Positions 38,072 through 46,748 of a stretch of 64,000 nt of DNA are shown here, piece by piece. Both the position numbers and the translations under genes were made by a program. The notes below the pieces were generated by a model, which saw only the letters and a list, made by a program, of their open reading frames with translations, was not told the origin of the DNA and searched no databases. Position 1 is the first letter of the stretch. Each line of letters starts with the position of its first letter. This stretch comes from Tahibacter soli (lineage in GTDB: Bacteria > Pseudomonadota > Gammaproteobacteria > Xanthomonadales > Rhodanobacteraceae), in assembly GCF_025717065.2 (NCBI RefSeq), contig NZ_JAOVZO020000001.1, positions 521,095-585,094 of the forward strand. The letters run 5' to 3'.

Positions 38072-39199
38072 ATGAGCAGCGTAGATTTCACCTCCTTCCT
38101 CAAGCTGATGACGCACAAGAAGGCGTCCGACCTTTTCATCACGGCCGGCGTGCCGCCGTCGATGAAGGTGCACGGCCGCATCAGCCCGATCACGCAGAAT
38201 CCGCTGACGCCGCAGCAGTCGCGCGACATGGTGCTCAACGTCATGACGCCGTCGCAGCGCGAAGAATTCGAAAAGACGCACGAGTGCCAGTTCGCGATCA
38301 GCGTGACCGGCGTCGGCCGCTTCCGCGTGTCGTGCTTCTACCAGCGCAACTGCGTCGGCATGGTGCTGCGCCGTATCGAAACGAAGATTCCGACGGTTGA
38401 CGAGCTGTCGCTGCCGGCGGTCATCAAGACGCTCGCGATGACCAAGCGCGGCATCATCATCTTCGTCGGCGCGACCGGCACCGGCAAGTCGACGTCGCTC
38501 GCGGCGATGATCGGCTATCGCAACCAGAATTCGACGGGCCACATCATCACGATCGAAGACCCGATCGAATACGTGCACAAGCACGAGGGCTGCATCATCA
38601 CGCAGCGCGAGCTCGGCATCGACACCGAAAGCTGGGAAAACGCGCTCAAGAACACGCTGCGCCAGGCGCCCGACGTCATCATGATCGGCGAAGTGCGTAC
38701 GCGCGAGACGATGGAGCACGCGATCAACTTCTCCGAAACGGGCCATCTGTGCCTGTGCACGCTGCACGCGAACAACGCGAACCAGGCGCTCGACCGCATC
38801 ATCCACTTCTTCGCCGAAGACCGCCGCGAACAGCTGTTCATGGACCTGTCGCTGAATCTGAAGGGCGTCGTCGCGCAGCAGCTGATTCCGACGCCGGACG
38901 GCAAGGCGCGCCGCGTCGCGATGGAGGTCATGCTCGGTACGCCGCTCGTGCAGGACTACATCCGCAAGGGCGAGATCCACAAGCTCAAGGACGTGATGAA
39001 GGAGTCGACCAACCTCGGCATGCGCACGTTCGACCAGAGCCTGTTCGAGCTGTACCAGTCCGGCGAAATCTCGTACGAAGACGCGCTGCGCCACGCCGAC
39101 TCGGCCAACGAAGTGCGCCTGCGCATCAAGCTCGCGCAGGGCGGCGACGCGCACACGCTGAGCCAGGGTCTCGACGGCGTCGAGCTCGTGGAAACCTGA
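38072..39199 (+). CDS. pilU: Type IV pilus retraction ATPase PilU
   Basis: The accessory retraction ATPase, a PilT paralogue that helps PilT under load. 375 residues. Opens MSSVDFTSFLKLMTHKKASDLFITAG; Walker A is FVGATGTGKSTS, the Asp box lies in IEDPIEYVHKHEGC, Walker B in PDVIMIGEVRTRE and the His box in TGHLCLCTLHANNANQ. The longer C-terminus with FELYQSGEISYEDAL and DANSANEVRL-type residues is the PilU form. Start ATG 38072 follows a GGGAGCC-like site. Confidence 0.96.
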   Translation: MSSVDFTSFLKLMTHKKASDLFITAGVPPSMKVHGRISPITQNPLTPQQSRDMVLNVMTPSQREEFEKTHECQFAISVTGVGRFRVSCFYQRNCVGMVLRRIETKIPTVDELSLPAVIKTLAMTKRGIIIFVGATGTGKSTSLAAMIGYRNQNSTGHIITIEDPIEYVHKHEGCIITQRELGIDTESWENALKNTLRQAPDVIMIGEVRTRETMEHAINFSETGHLCLCTLHANNANQALDRIIHFFAEDRREQLFMDLSLNLKGVVAQQLIPTPDGKARRVAMEVMLGTPLVQDYIRKGEIHKLKDVMKESTNLGMRTFDQSLFELYQSGEISYEDALRHADSANEVRLRIKLAQGGDAHTLSQGLDGVELVET

Positions 39200-39211
39200 C
39201 GAAAGTACCTT

Positions 39212-39244
39212 GCGCCTCTCCCGCGCGCGGCGCGGGAGAGGCGC
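39212..39244. terminator. Stem-loop between convergent pilU and lipoprotein genes
   Basis: GCGCCTCTCCCGCG pairs perfectly with CGCGGGAGAGGCGC across CGCGG: a 14-bp GC-rich stem, 13 bases after pilU and 15 before the opposing stop. No T run follows, so intrinsic termination would be imperfect. It is a single hairpin related in sequence to the CTCTCCC arm of the paired repeats. Confidence 0.6.
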
Positions 39245-39258
39245 GTCCGGATGCGGCT

Positions 39259-40935
39259 TCAGTTCGCCTCGAACCGCTCGAACAGCTCGACGCCGTTCGC
39301 CTTGGCCGTCAGCTTGATGTCGACGCCGCGAATCCACTTCTGGTACAGCGCGAACATCGCGCGCTGGTCTTCGACGTCCTTGCGCTGCGCGTCCGGCAGC
39401 ATCGCCGCGAGCGTTTGCGTCCACTCGCCGAACTGGCCGTACAGCGCGCCGCTGAAATACATGCGGAAGAACACCGGCTCGGCGGCAGGGGCGGCGGTCA
39501 GGTAGGCGCCGAGCGTCGCGTCTTCGCCGGCACCGGCCGACAGCGCGATCGCCTTGTCGTTCATCGCGGCGAAGAGCGGCGGCACCTGTCCGGGCACGAG
39601 GCCCGCCGGCAGCGCGACTGGCTTGCCGTCCGGCGCGATCTTGAGGTCCTTCAACGCCGGCGACGCGAGCTGGCCCATCGCGAGCGCGGACATCGGATTG
39701 GTCAGCGCCACGAGCAGCTTGCCGGCGTATTCCGGCTTGCCGGCGCCGCCGTCGAGCGCGAACTTCGTCAGCGTCATGCGCAGGCCGGTGAGGTCGCTCG
39801 CCGGCGGCGGAATCGTGGTGGCGAGCTTGCCGTTCATCTCGGCGAAACTCTGATTGAGTTCGGCCAGATGCTTGCACGCGTACGGCTTGTCGACGACGGC
39901 CTTCGACTGCTTGACGAAAAAGTCCTTGAGCTTGAGCACCGGCAGCGACATCGCGATGTCCATCTGCCCTTCGGGCGCGCCGGCCGAACCGGGCGCGGCG
40001 CCTACCGCGGCGGCGAAGTCCCTGGCGAGGGCAGGCTCGAGCTCGAGGCGGCCGACCATGTCCATCTTCTTGGGCGCAAGCTCGGTGTAGCCGAAAACGA
40101 GGCGCGGGAACTTCTTGGCAATGTCCAGAAATTCCTGGCGGCAGGTGGCGTCGACCGGCTCGTGGGTCTTGCCGTCGATCGCCTTGAACTCGTTGAGCAC
40201 GGGGTCGGTTTCGCCGGTGCCGACGTCGACGATGCGCACGCTGTCGACGAGCATCGTGCCGTACGGCAGAAACTTGTTGTCGGCGTTGATCTTCGCGAGC
40301 AGGCCCGCGTCGCCGAGATTCTTTTCGGGACGCGTAAGGCCGAGCAGGCGCTTTTTCGCATCGTCGCTCGCCTTCGGCGGCGCGATCGTGGCGACGAGAT
40401 GCTTGTCGACGACCGCGAAGATCGCGACGATCTTGTCGTTGCCGACGAACCAGTAGTCCTGATCGCCGAGCTTGCCGGTCGAGAGCTTCGCGCCGGCTTT
40501 TTCCTCGACGCGCGCGACGGTCGCGCGCAGCTTGGCGGGGTCGGCCAGTTCCCAGCGCACGACGGGCACGAGGCCGATGCCGTACATCGCGAAGCGCGCG
40601 CTGCCGGTGAAGCCGGCGTCTTCGGCCGAACCCTTCTCGGCGAGCGCGCGGGTTTCGTCGAGAATCGCGCGCACGATCTTGCGCTGCTCGTCGGTGAGCT
40701 CTTTCGCCTCGTTGACGAGGCGGTCGTACGTGCCGAACACCAGCGGCCACATCTGCTTCATCATGCCGACGTATTCGTCGCGCACGGCCTGCGGCACGGG
40801 CTCGATGTTCGCGAAGACGTAGGCCGTGTCGGCCGGTACGAACGCGAGCGGCACGGACGCGTCCTGTTTTTTTCCACAAGCCGAAAGTGCGGCAATCAGC
40901 GCGAACGGCAGCGCGCGGCGCAGTAGCATCGACAT
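39259..40935 (-). CDS. Predicted lipoprotein of unknown function
   Basis: A 558-residue protein. The N-terminus MSMLLRRALPFALIAALSACGKKQ is a lipoprotein signal with lipobox LSAC; Lys after the +1 Cys region (CGKK) favours outer-membrane sorting. The mature part starts VPLAFVPADTAYVFANIEPVP, then alternates helices and strands (for example DQDYWFVGNDKIVAIFAVVDKHLVATIAPP and SALAMGQLASPALKDLKIAPDG), resembling DUF3352-type repeated folds only loosely. No enzyme motif is seen. ATG 40935 has GAGGGA upstream. It is the last gene before convergent pilU and is separated from pyrB by a repeat. I do not recognise the family. Confidence 0.7.
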   Translation of the reverse strand: MSMLLRRALPFALIAALSACGKKQDASVPLAFVPADTAYVFANIEPVPQAVRDEYVGMMKQMWPLVFGTYDRLVNEAKELTDEQRKIVRAILDETRALAEKGSAEDAGFTGSARFAMYGIGLVPVVRWELADPAKLRATVARVEEKAGAKLSTGKLGDQDYWFVGNDKIVAIFAVVDKHLVATIAPPKASDDAKKRLLGLTRPEKNLGDAGLLAKINADNKFLPYGTMLVDSVRIVDVGTGETDPVLNEFKAIDGKTHEPVDATCRQEFLDIAKKFPRLVFGYTELAPKKMDMVGRLELEPALARDFAAAVGAAPGSAGAPEGQMDIAMSLPVLKLKDFFVKQSKAVVDKPYACKHLAELNQSFAEMNGKLATTIPPPASDLTGLRMTLTKFALDGGAGKPEYAGKLLVALTNPMSALAMGQLASPALKDLKIAPDGKPVALPAGLVPGQVPPLFAAMNDKAIALSAGAGEDATLGAYLTAAPAAEPVFFRMYFSGALYGQFGEWTQTLAAMLPDAQRKDVEDQRAMFALYQKWIRGVDIKLTAKANGVELFERFEAN

Positions 40936-40964
40936 CGCAGTTCCCTCTTCAGTCGTGAGTTTAG

Positions 40965-41100
40965 CCCTCTCCCCCAAGCTCGCTTGGGGGAGAGGGTTGG
41001 GTGAGGGGGTGACGCCAGGGCCTTAATCGATCTCGACGCAGTGCGAAGCGCCTGCCCCCTCACCCCAGCCCTCTCCCCCGACGGTCGTCGGGGGAGAGGG
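40965..41100. repeat. REPIN-like paired inverted hairpin repeat, copy 4
   Basis: Hairpins at 40965-40996 (loop CTCG) and 41069-41100 (stem ending GAC, loop GGTC), with inverted GGGTGAGGGGGTGACGC and CCTGCCCCCTCACCCC flanks. It lies between pyrB and the lipoprotein gene. AGTTTTT follows the outer arm at 41101, on the strand that would not terminate pyrB. Confidence 0.82.
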
Positions 41101-41128
41101 AGTTTTTGCGTGGCGCCTCGGCGCCGAC

Positions 41129-42076
41129 TCAAACCCCGAGCAACTCGGCCAGCACGGCCATGCGCACGAAGACGCCGTTGCCGACCTGTTCCAGTATGCG
41201 CGATTGCGCGCCGTCGGCAACCGCCGAGGCGATTTCCACGTCGCGGTTGATCGGGCCGGGGTGCATCACGAGGCAGTCGGGCCGCGCCAGGCGCAGGCGG
41301 CGCGCGTCGAGGCCGTAGCGCGCGTAGTACGCCTGCTCGGACGGCACCAGCGCGAGGCTCATGCGTTCCTTCTGCAGGCGCAGCATGATCACCGCGTCGA
41401 CGCCGGCGATCGCCTCGTCGAAATCCTCGATGACGCGGCAGCCCGGCAGCTCGCTCTCCGGCGGCAGGAGGTTCGCCGGGCCGCACACGCGCAGTTCGCC
41501 GACGCCGAGCGTGCGCAGCGCGTGGATGTCCGAGCGTGCGACGCGCGAATGCAGGATGTCGCCGCAGACGAGCACCGTGAGCGCGGAAAGATCGGGGCGA
41601 TGCCGGCGGATCGTGTAGACGTCGAGCAGGCCCTGCGTCGGATGCGCGTTGTTGCCGTCGCCGGCGTTGACGACCGTGGCCTTCGAGCGCGTGTTGCGCG
41701 CGAGGAATTCGGCGGTGCCGTTCTCCTTGTGGCGCACGACGAACGCGTCGCAGCGCATCGCCTCGAGCGTGTGCAGCGTGTCGACGAGCGATTCGCCCTT
41801 GACGGTTGACGAGCTCGCGATGTCGAAGTTGATGACGTCGGCGCCGAGCCGTTTCGCCGCGAGGTCGAACGACGTGCGCGTGCGCGTCGACGGTTCGAAG
41901 AAGAGGTTCACGACGGTGCGGCCGTGCAGCAGGTCGAGCTTGCGCGTACCGGCGTCGAAGCCGGCCTGCAGCGCGTCGGCGCGGTCCAGCAGTTTGACGA
42001 GCAGCGCGGCGGGCAGCCGGTCGAGCGTGATCAGATGGCGCAGGCGCTGCTGCGAATCGAGTTGTACGTGGGTCAT
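41129..42076 (-). CDS. pyrB: Aspartate carbamoyltransferase catalytic chain
   Basis: Forms carbamoyl-aspartate in pyrimidine synthesis. 315 residues. The carbamoyl-phosphate site is FFEPSTRTRTSFDLAAKRLG; further conserved parts are NAGDGNNAHPTQGLLD, the 80s-type loop SSTVKGESLVDT, MLRLQKERM and MHPGPINRDVE. In Pseudomonas pyrB is followed by an inactive pyrC partner; here no pyrC-like gene follows, only a repeat and the unknown lipoprotein. The ATG overlaps the ruvX stop. Confidence 0.97.
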   Translation of the reverse strand: MTHVQLDSQQRLRHLITLDRLPAALLVKLLDRADALQAGFDAGTRKLDLLHGRTVVNLFFEPSTRTRTSFDLAAKRLGADVINFDIASSSTVKGESLVDTLHTLEAMRCDAFVVRHKENGTAEFLARNTRSKATVVNAGDGNNAHPTQGLLDVYTIRRHRPDLSALTVLVCGDILHSRVARSDIHALRTLGVGELRVCGPANLLPPESELPGCRVIEDFDEAIAGVDAVIMLRLQKERMSLALVPSEQAYYARYGLDARRLRLARPDCLVMHPGPINRDVEIASAVADGAQSRILEQVGNGVFVRMAVLAELLGV

Positions 42077-42492
42077 GGTTGGTGGCTGAGCCAGTTCTCT
42101 AGAATGACTTCGGCCGCGATGGCGTCGATCGTCGCGGCGTGCTTTTTCTTCGCCGCGCCCTGCGCGCGCCGCGCGGCGAAGCGTCGGCTCGCTTCGACCG
42201 AACTCATGCGCTCGTCGGCCAGGTGCAGCGGCAATGCATAACGTCGTTCGAGCTCGCGAGCGAACGCGCGCGCGGCGACGCTCGCTTTCTGTTCCTCGCC
42301 GTCCCTGGTCAGCGGCAGACCGACCACGAGCGCGTCGGGCGTCCATTCCCTGATCCACGTTTCGATGCGCGTCCAGTCGGGTCCGCGTTCGCCGTTCGTC
42401 GCGACGCCGAGCGGGCGCACGTTGCCGGTGATGCGATTGCCGAGCGCGACGCCGATCAGTTTCGAACCGTAGTCGAATCCCAGAACATTCAT
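42073..42492 (-). CDS. ruvX: YqgF/RuvX family (Holliday junction resolvase-like) nuclease
   Basis: A 139-residue RNase H-like protein; the family processes 16S rRNA 5' ends and has been proposed as a resolvase. MNVLGFDYGSKLIGVALG carries the first catalytic Asp; ALVVGLPLTRDGEEQ, LHLADERMSSVEA and the C-terminal IDAIAAEVILENWL carry the remaining acidic residues. Lies between yqgE and pyrB, the standard order. Confidence 0.95.
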   Translation of the reverse strand: MNVLGFDYGSKLIGVALGNRITGNVRPLGVATNGERGPDWTRIETWIREWTPDALVVGLPLTRDGEEQKASVAARAFARELERRYALPLHLADERMSSVEASRRFAARRAQGAAKKKHAATIDAIAAEVILENWLSHQP

Positions 42493-42513
42493 GCCACGCG
42501 GACGCGGACGGCG

Positions 42514-43080
42514 TTAAGCATGTCCGGCATAGTCGGTCAGCTGCGCCATGTTGCTGACGCCGAGCAGCGCGGCGGCGGCTTCCCAGCGCGTATCGAGCGG
42601 CGTGTCGAACAGCAGGCCTTCCTGCGCCGGCACGGTGAGCCACGCGTTGTCGCGCAGTTCCTGCTCGAGCTGTCCCGGGCTCCAGCCCGCGTACCCGAGC
42701 GCGACGACGGCGCGGTCGGGGCCGCGGCCTTCGGCCATCGCGATGAGGATGTCGCGCGAGGTGGTCACGCAGATGCGGTCGGAGATGCGGAACGACGATT
42801 CCCAGTTGCCGGCCGGCACGTGCAGCACGAAGCCGCGCTCGGGCTGTACCGGGCCGCCGATCAGCACCGGCGCGTCGTTGACCTCGGGCAGCTCCGTCGA
42901 GAGGTTCATCTGCGCGAGCACGTCGCCGAGGCGGTATTCGGACAGGCGGTTGACCATGAGGCCCATCGCGCCTTCTTCGTTGTGCTGGCACAGGAACGTG
43001 ACGCCGCGCGCGAAATTCGGATCGCGCATCGCCGGCATGGCGATGAGTAGCTGGTTCGAGAGCGTCGCTAGCTGTCGCAT
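42514..43080 (-). CDS. yqgE: YqgE/AlgH family protein
   Basis: A 188-residue protein of the UPF0301 family. Diagnostic segments: LSNQLLIAMPAMRDPNFARGVTFLCQHNEEGAMGLMVNR near the N-terminus and LGYAGWSPGQLEQELRDNAWL in the second half. Biochemical role not settled; in Pseudomonas AlgH was linked to alginate regulation. Part of the conserved pyrB-ruvX-yqgE-tonB-gshB block. Confidence 0.95.
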   Translation of the reverse strand: MRQLATLSNQLLIAMPAMRDPNFARGVTFLCQHNEEGAMGLMVNRLSEYRLGDVLAQMNLSTELPEVNDAPVLIGGPVQPERGFVLHVPAGNWESSFRISDRICVTTSRDILIAMAEGRGPDRAVVALGYAGWSPGQLEQELRDNAWLTVPAQEGLLFDTPLDTRWEAAAALLGVSNMAQLTDYAGHA

Positions 43081-43146
43081 GGGGCGATTGTAGCGGGGAA
43101 TGCCGGCCTTGAGCCGGCCCGGCGAAGAATTCCCCGCCGCGTCCGG

Positions 43147-44004
43147 TCAGCGGCTGTCCAGAATGTCGCCGGGCCCGAAGATCCACGTGCGCGTGATGTG
43201 CAGCTCGTCGATCTCTTCGGCTGTCTTGGGAATCGGCGGAAACGGCACGGCGAGCTGAACGATGCGCTGCACGGCGTCGTCGAGCACCTTGTGACCCGAT
43301 CCTTCGATGATGTCCATCCGTTGCACGCTGCCGTCCTTGTTCAGCGTGACGGTGAGGATGACGTTGCCGCGCAGCTGCTGCCGGCGCGCCTCGTCGGGAT
43401 AGTTGAGGTTGCCCACGCGCGTGACGCGCGCCGCCCATGCCGCGAGGTACGACGCATATTCATATTCTTGCGTATTGGCAGAAATAAACTTTTTCTTCGG
43501 GCGCTTGGCGTACGCCTCGTTGCGGTTCTGCACTTCCTGCGCGAGCTTGGCCATTTCGATGCGGCGCTCGGCCAGTTCCTGCGCCTGCGGCAGGTCGGTC
43601 TCGCGCTGCTCGGGCGTTTCCTTCTCCGTGCTGACGGTGAAGTCGCCGTTGCGCTGCGTCAGCACTTCGGTGCGGCTGGGCGGCGTCGGCGTCGGCGCGC
43701 CGGCTTCGATCGGCTTGGGCGCGAGGCCCGGCGTCGGTTTCGGCAGGGGGCTCGACAGCTGCTGCGTCGGCCGTCTGGCCTGGTCGCTCTCGCCGCCGCC
43801 GGCGTTGTTCGCCTGCGCGAGGAAGTCGGCCTTCTCGGGCTTCTGCGCGTTCGCCGACTGCACGAGGATCACGTCGAGCGACGGCAGGCGCGCCGCCGGT
43901 GTCGCGAACGTGAAGCTCACCCCGAGGATGACGATCGCGTGCGCGATCAGCGAAAACAGCAGGGTGACGCCGAAACGGTCGGCGGTGGAAACTTGATTGC
44001 TCAC
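43147..44004 (-). CDS. TonB family energy transducer (TonB3-like)
   Basis: A 285-residue protein starting at GTG 44004, which overlaps the gshB stop. One N-terminal membrane helix (GVTLLFSLIAHAIVILGVSF) contains the Ser/His pair used in TonB-ExbB contact. A Pro-rich periplasmic segment (80-120) and a helical region lead to the C-terminal TonB domain: NLNYPDEARRQQLRGNVILTVTLNKDGSV and SGHKVLDDAVQRIVQLAVPF. In P. aeruginosa the gene at this place, tonB3, is needed for twitching motility, so a link to pili rather than iron uptake is plausible. An AT-rich patch of codons occurs at about 43455-43500. Confidence 0.9.
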   Translation of the reverse strand: MSNQVSTADRFGVTLLFSLIAHAIVILGVSFTFATPAARLPSLDVILVQSANAQKPEKADFLAQANNAGGGESDQARRPTQQLSSPLPKPTPGLAPKPIEAGAPTPTPPSRTEVLTQRNGDFTVSTEKETPEQRETDLPQAQELAERRIEMAKLAQEVQNRNEAYAKRPKKKFISANTQEYEYASYLAAWAARVTRVGNLNYPDEARRQQLRGNVILTVTLNKDGSVQRMDIIEGSGHKVLDDAVQRIVQLAVPFPPIPKTAEEIDELHITRTWIFGPGDILDSR

Positions 44005-44957
44005 GTGGCGCTCAGCGTCGCTTCGAGGCGGTCGAACAGGAGACCGGCGATATTAAGCCCGAACTGCCCGTCGAGTTCGCGGATGCACGTCGGAGATGTG
44101 ACGTTGATCTCGGTCAGCCAGTCGCCGATCACGTCGAGGCCGACGAAGCGCATGCCGCGGCGCACGAGTTCGGGTCCGACCTGCGCTGCGATCCAGCGGT
44201 CGCGGTCGGACAGCGGCACGCCGACGCCGCGGCCGCCGGCCGCGAGATTGCCGCGAAAATCGTCGCCCTGCGGAATCCGCGCGAGCGCGTACGGCACGGG
44301 TTCGCCGTCGACGAGCAGGATGCGCTTGTCGCCGGCGGTGATCTCGGGAATGAACTTCTGCGCGAGCGCGAAACGGCGGCCGTTGACCGTCAGCGTTTCG
44401 AGGATCGAATTGAGGTTCGGATCGCCGCGATGCGAGACGAAGATGCCGCGGCCGCCCATGCCGTCGAGCGGCTTCAACACCGTGCGGTCGTGTTCGGCGA
44501 CGAACCGGCGCAGTTCGCCGGCGTCGCGCGCGACGAGCGTCGGCGCGCAGCATTGGGGAAAATGCAGCGTGTAGAGCTTTTCGTTCGCGTCGCGCAGGCC
44601 CTGCGGGTCGTTCGCCACGAGCGTGCCGGCGCGCTGCGCCAGTTCCAGCACCATCGTGTCGTAGATGAACTGCTCGTCGACCGGCGGGTCCTTGCGCGCG
44701 AGCACGAGCTGCGCCGATTCGGCGAGGTCGACCCACTGCGCGTCGCCGAGCGTGAACCAGTCGTACGGATCGTCGCGCACGACGAGCGGCGCGAGGCGTG
44801 CCCAGGCGCGACCGCCCCGGATCGCCAGGTCGCCCTGGGTCATGTACTTGAGCGCCCAGCCGCGCCGCTGCGCTTCGAGCAGCATCGCGAACGTGGAGTC
44901 TTTCTTGGTCTTGATCGCGGCGATGGGGTCCATCAGCACGGCTAGCGCGCGGGACAT
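44001..44957 (-). CDS. gshB: Glutathione synthetase
   Basis: ATP-grasp enzyme joining gamma-glutamylcysteine and glycine. 318 residues, the bacterial norm. Key parts: LAVLMDPIAAIKTKKDSTFAML, DPPVDEQFIYDTMVLE, VLKPLDGMGGRGIFV (ATP-grasp glycine loop), GDKRILLVDGEPV, RGNLAAGGRG and GLDVIGDWLTEINVTSP with metal-binding Glu and Asn. Divergent from pilG, with 336 bases between. In that gap two direct repeats ATACTAGC lie at 45030-45037 and 45043-45050; their role is unknown. Confidence 0.97.
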   Translation of the reverse strand: MSRALAVLMDPIAAIKTKKDSTFAMLLEAQRRGWALKYMTQGDLAIRGGRAWARLAPLVVRDDPYDWFTLGDAQWVDLAESAQLVLARKDPPVDEQFIYDTMVLELAQRAGTLVANDPQGLRDANEKLYTLHFPQCCAPTLVARDAGELRRFVAEHDRTVLKPLDGMGGRGIFVSHRGDPNLNSILETLTVNGRRFALAQKFIPEITAGDKRILLVDGEPVPYALARIPQGDDFRGNLAAGGRGVGVPLSDRDRWIAAQVGPELVRRGMRFVGLDVIGDWLTEINVTSPTCIRELDGQFGLNIAGLLFDRLEATLSAT

Positions 44958-45132
44958 GCGGGTTCCTTGCGAAGGTTCGGCGGCATCGGCGACGCCTCAT
45001 CGTCAATTCCGAGGCGTGTCCAACGTTCTATACTAGCCCCGGATACTAGCATCGTCGCCCGGCAGGGCGGTCGCGACGGGGTGGTGGCATCGGCAGGCTA
45101 ACGCAATGGCCGCAGCCACTTACGCGACTAAC

Positions 45133-45161
45133 TTGACAGCTTTGGTAACGATTGGTTAAAC
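45133..45161 (+). promoter_or_regulatory. Candidate sigma70 promoter for the pil-chp operon
   Basis: A perfect -35 TTGACA (45133-45138) is followed after 17 bases by TTAAAC (45156-45161). The -10 is weak (3 of 6), which could mean activator control. It would give a leader of about 125 bases before pilG. The rest of the 336-base gshB-pilG gap shows no gene. Confidence 0.5.
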
Positions 45162-45293
45162 AGCCGCAAGGCTTACGCTCAAGGTCGCGTCACTGCGCCG
45201 GAGCCGAGGCGAACCGGCGTCGCAGCAAGTCGAGATGGCAAGACTCGTGCATGGGGTTCGACCCGTGCCGTAGATCAGGTGGCTGGAGGGTAC

Positions 45294-45698
45294 GTGGAAG
45301 ACGCGACGAAACAGGGCAGCCTCACCGGCATGAAGGTCATGGTCATCGACGATTCGAAGACCATACGCCGCACTGCCGAAACGCTGCTCAAAAAGGAAGG
45401 CGCCGATGTCGTCACCGCAACGGACGGCTTTGAAGCGTTGGCGAAGATCTCCGATCACCAGCCGCACATCATCTTCGTCGACATCATGATGCCGCGTCTG
45501 GACGGCTATCAGACCTGCGCGCTGATCAAGAACAACCAGATGTTCAAGTCGACGCCGGTCATCATGCTGTCGTCGAAGGACGGGCTGTTCGACAAGGCGC
45601 GGGGCCGCATCGTCGGCTCCGAACAGTATTTGACCAAACCGTTTACCCGCGAAGAGCTGCTTGGCGCAATCCGGCGTCACGTGGACCTCAAGGCGTGA
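45294..45698 (+). CDS. pilG: Twitching motility response regulator PilG
   Basis: A single-domain CheY-like regulator of the Pil-Chp chemosensory system, phosphorylated by ChpA and acting on pilus extension. 134 residues from GTG 45294, which has GGAGGG just upstream; GTG 45279 is another option. The core LKVMVIDDSKTIRRTAETLL-like start (here MKVMVIDDSKTIRRTAETLL), phosphoacceptor in IIFVDIMMPRLDGYQTC, IMLSSKDGLFDKARGRIVGS and YLTKPF are nearly those of Pseudomonas PilG. Confidence 0.96.
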   Translation: MEDATKQGSLTGMKVMVIDDSKTIRRTAETLLKKEGADVVTATDGFEALAKISDHQPHIIFVDIMMPRLDGYQTCALIKNNQMFKSTPVIMLSSKDGLFDKARGRIVGSEQYLTKPFTREELLGAIRRHVDLKA

Positions 45699-45749
45699 CG
45701 TAGTTGCAAGGTTTGCGGCAAAGGCCATGGCGCTCAACAGGGGGAAGCG

Positions 45750-46115
45750 ATGGCGCATATTTTGATAGTTGACGATTCGCCCACCGATGTCCGCGTCTTC
45801 ACGACGCTGCTCGAGAAGGCGGGTCACCGCGTAAGCAGTGCGGGAAATGCCGAGGAAGGCATCGCCGCGGTGAAGCGCGAGCGTCCGGACCTCGTCATCA
45901 TGGACGTGATCATGCCCGGGATGAACGGCTTTCAGGCGACGCGCACGTTGAGCCGCGACGACGCCACGGCCCACATCCCGATACTGATCATCACGACCAA
46001 GTCGATGGAGACGGACCGGGTCTGGGGGTTGCGCCAGGGCGCGAAGGACTTCCTGACCAAGCCGGTGGGCGAGAAAGAACTGCTCGCCCGTATACAGAAT
46101 CTGCTGCCGAGTTGA
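45750..46115 (+). CDS. pilH: Twitching motility response regulator PilH
   Basis: The second CheY-like regulator of the system, proposed as the phosphate sink that favours retraction. 121 residues: MAHILIVDDSPTDVRVFTTLL, phosphoacceptor Asp in LVIMDVIMPGMNGFQATR, IITTKSMETDRVWGLRQGAKDF and LTKPV. The METDRxWGxRQGA segment separates PilH from PilG. An AGGGGGAAGC site precedes the ATG. Confidence 0.96.
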   Translation: MAHILIVDDSPTDVRVFTTLLEKAGHRVSSAGNAEEGIAAVKRERPDLVIMDVIMPGMNGFQATRTLSRDDATAHIPILIITTKSMETDRVWGLRQGAKDFLTKPVGEKELLARIQNLLPS

Positions 46116-46125
46116 GCGTTATCTA

Positions 46126-46680
46126 ATGTCCGCAACGACCGACACGCTCCAGCTGACGCCGTTCGAAGTGCTCGCCGACTACGAGCGCCGTAGTCTTGCG
46201 CATATCGCCGGCATGCCGGAGGAGGTCGAGGCGTCGGGCCTGTGGCGCGGCATCGGCTTTCGCGTCGGTACGCGCTATCTCGTGTCGAGCATCGCGGAAG
46301 TCAACGAAATCCTGACCTTCCCGCAGCTGACGGTCGTACCGGGAACGCGGCCCTGGCTGCTCGGCGTCGCCAACGTGCGCGGCAACCTCGTGCCGGTGGT
46401 CGACCTGCGCAACTTCGTCGAAGGCGATCGCAGCCAGATCACCGATTCGACGCGCGTGCTGATCATCCGCCAGCACGGCGGCAGCGTCGGCCTGATGGTC
46501 GACGAGGTGTTGGGCCAGCGCAATTTCTCGGACGAGCAGCGCGCCGACGCCGAGGACGAATCCGACCAGCGTTACGGCCGGTTCGTGCCCGAGCGCTACC
46601 AGCTCGGCGAAGTGTTGTGGGGGTTGTTCAGCATGGCGGCGTTGGTGAGGACGCCGGAATTTCTGCAGGCGGCAGCGTGA
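46126..46680 (+). CDS. pilI: CheW-like adaptor PilI
   Basis: Couples the receptor PilJ to the kinase ChpA. 184 residues; the CheW fold spans about 40-165 with GIGFRVGTRYLVSSIAEVNEIL, VPGTRPWLLGVANVRGNLVPVVDLRNF and GLMVDEVLGQRNF. Starts 10 bases after pilH. Confidence 0.94.
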   Translation: MSATTDTLQLTPFEVLADYERRSLAHIAGMPEEVEASGLWRGIGFRVGTRYLVSSIAEVNEILTFPQLTVVPGTRPWLLGVANVRGNLVPVVDLRNFVEGDRSQITDSTRVLIIRQHGGSVGLMVDEVLGQRNFSDEQRADAEDESDQRYGRFVPERYQLGEVLWGLFSMAALVRTPEFLQAAA

Positions 46681-46748
46681 TCCCGCGCGGGCGGGCCGAT
46701 CTCAAACAATCGCGGGACGACTTCAAATTGGGCGGGTGAGGTGAAGGC

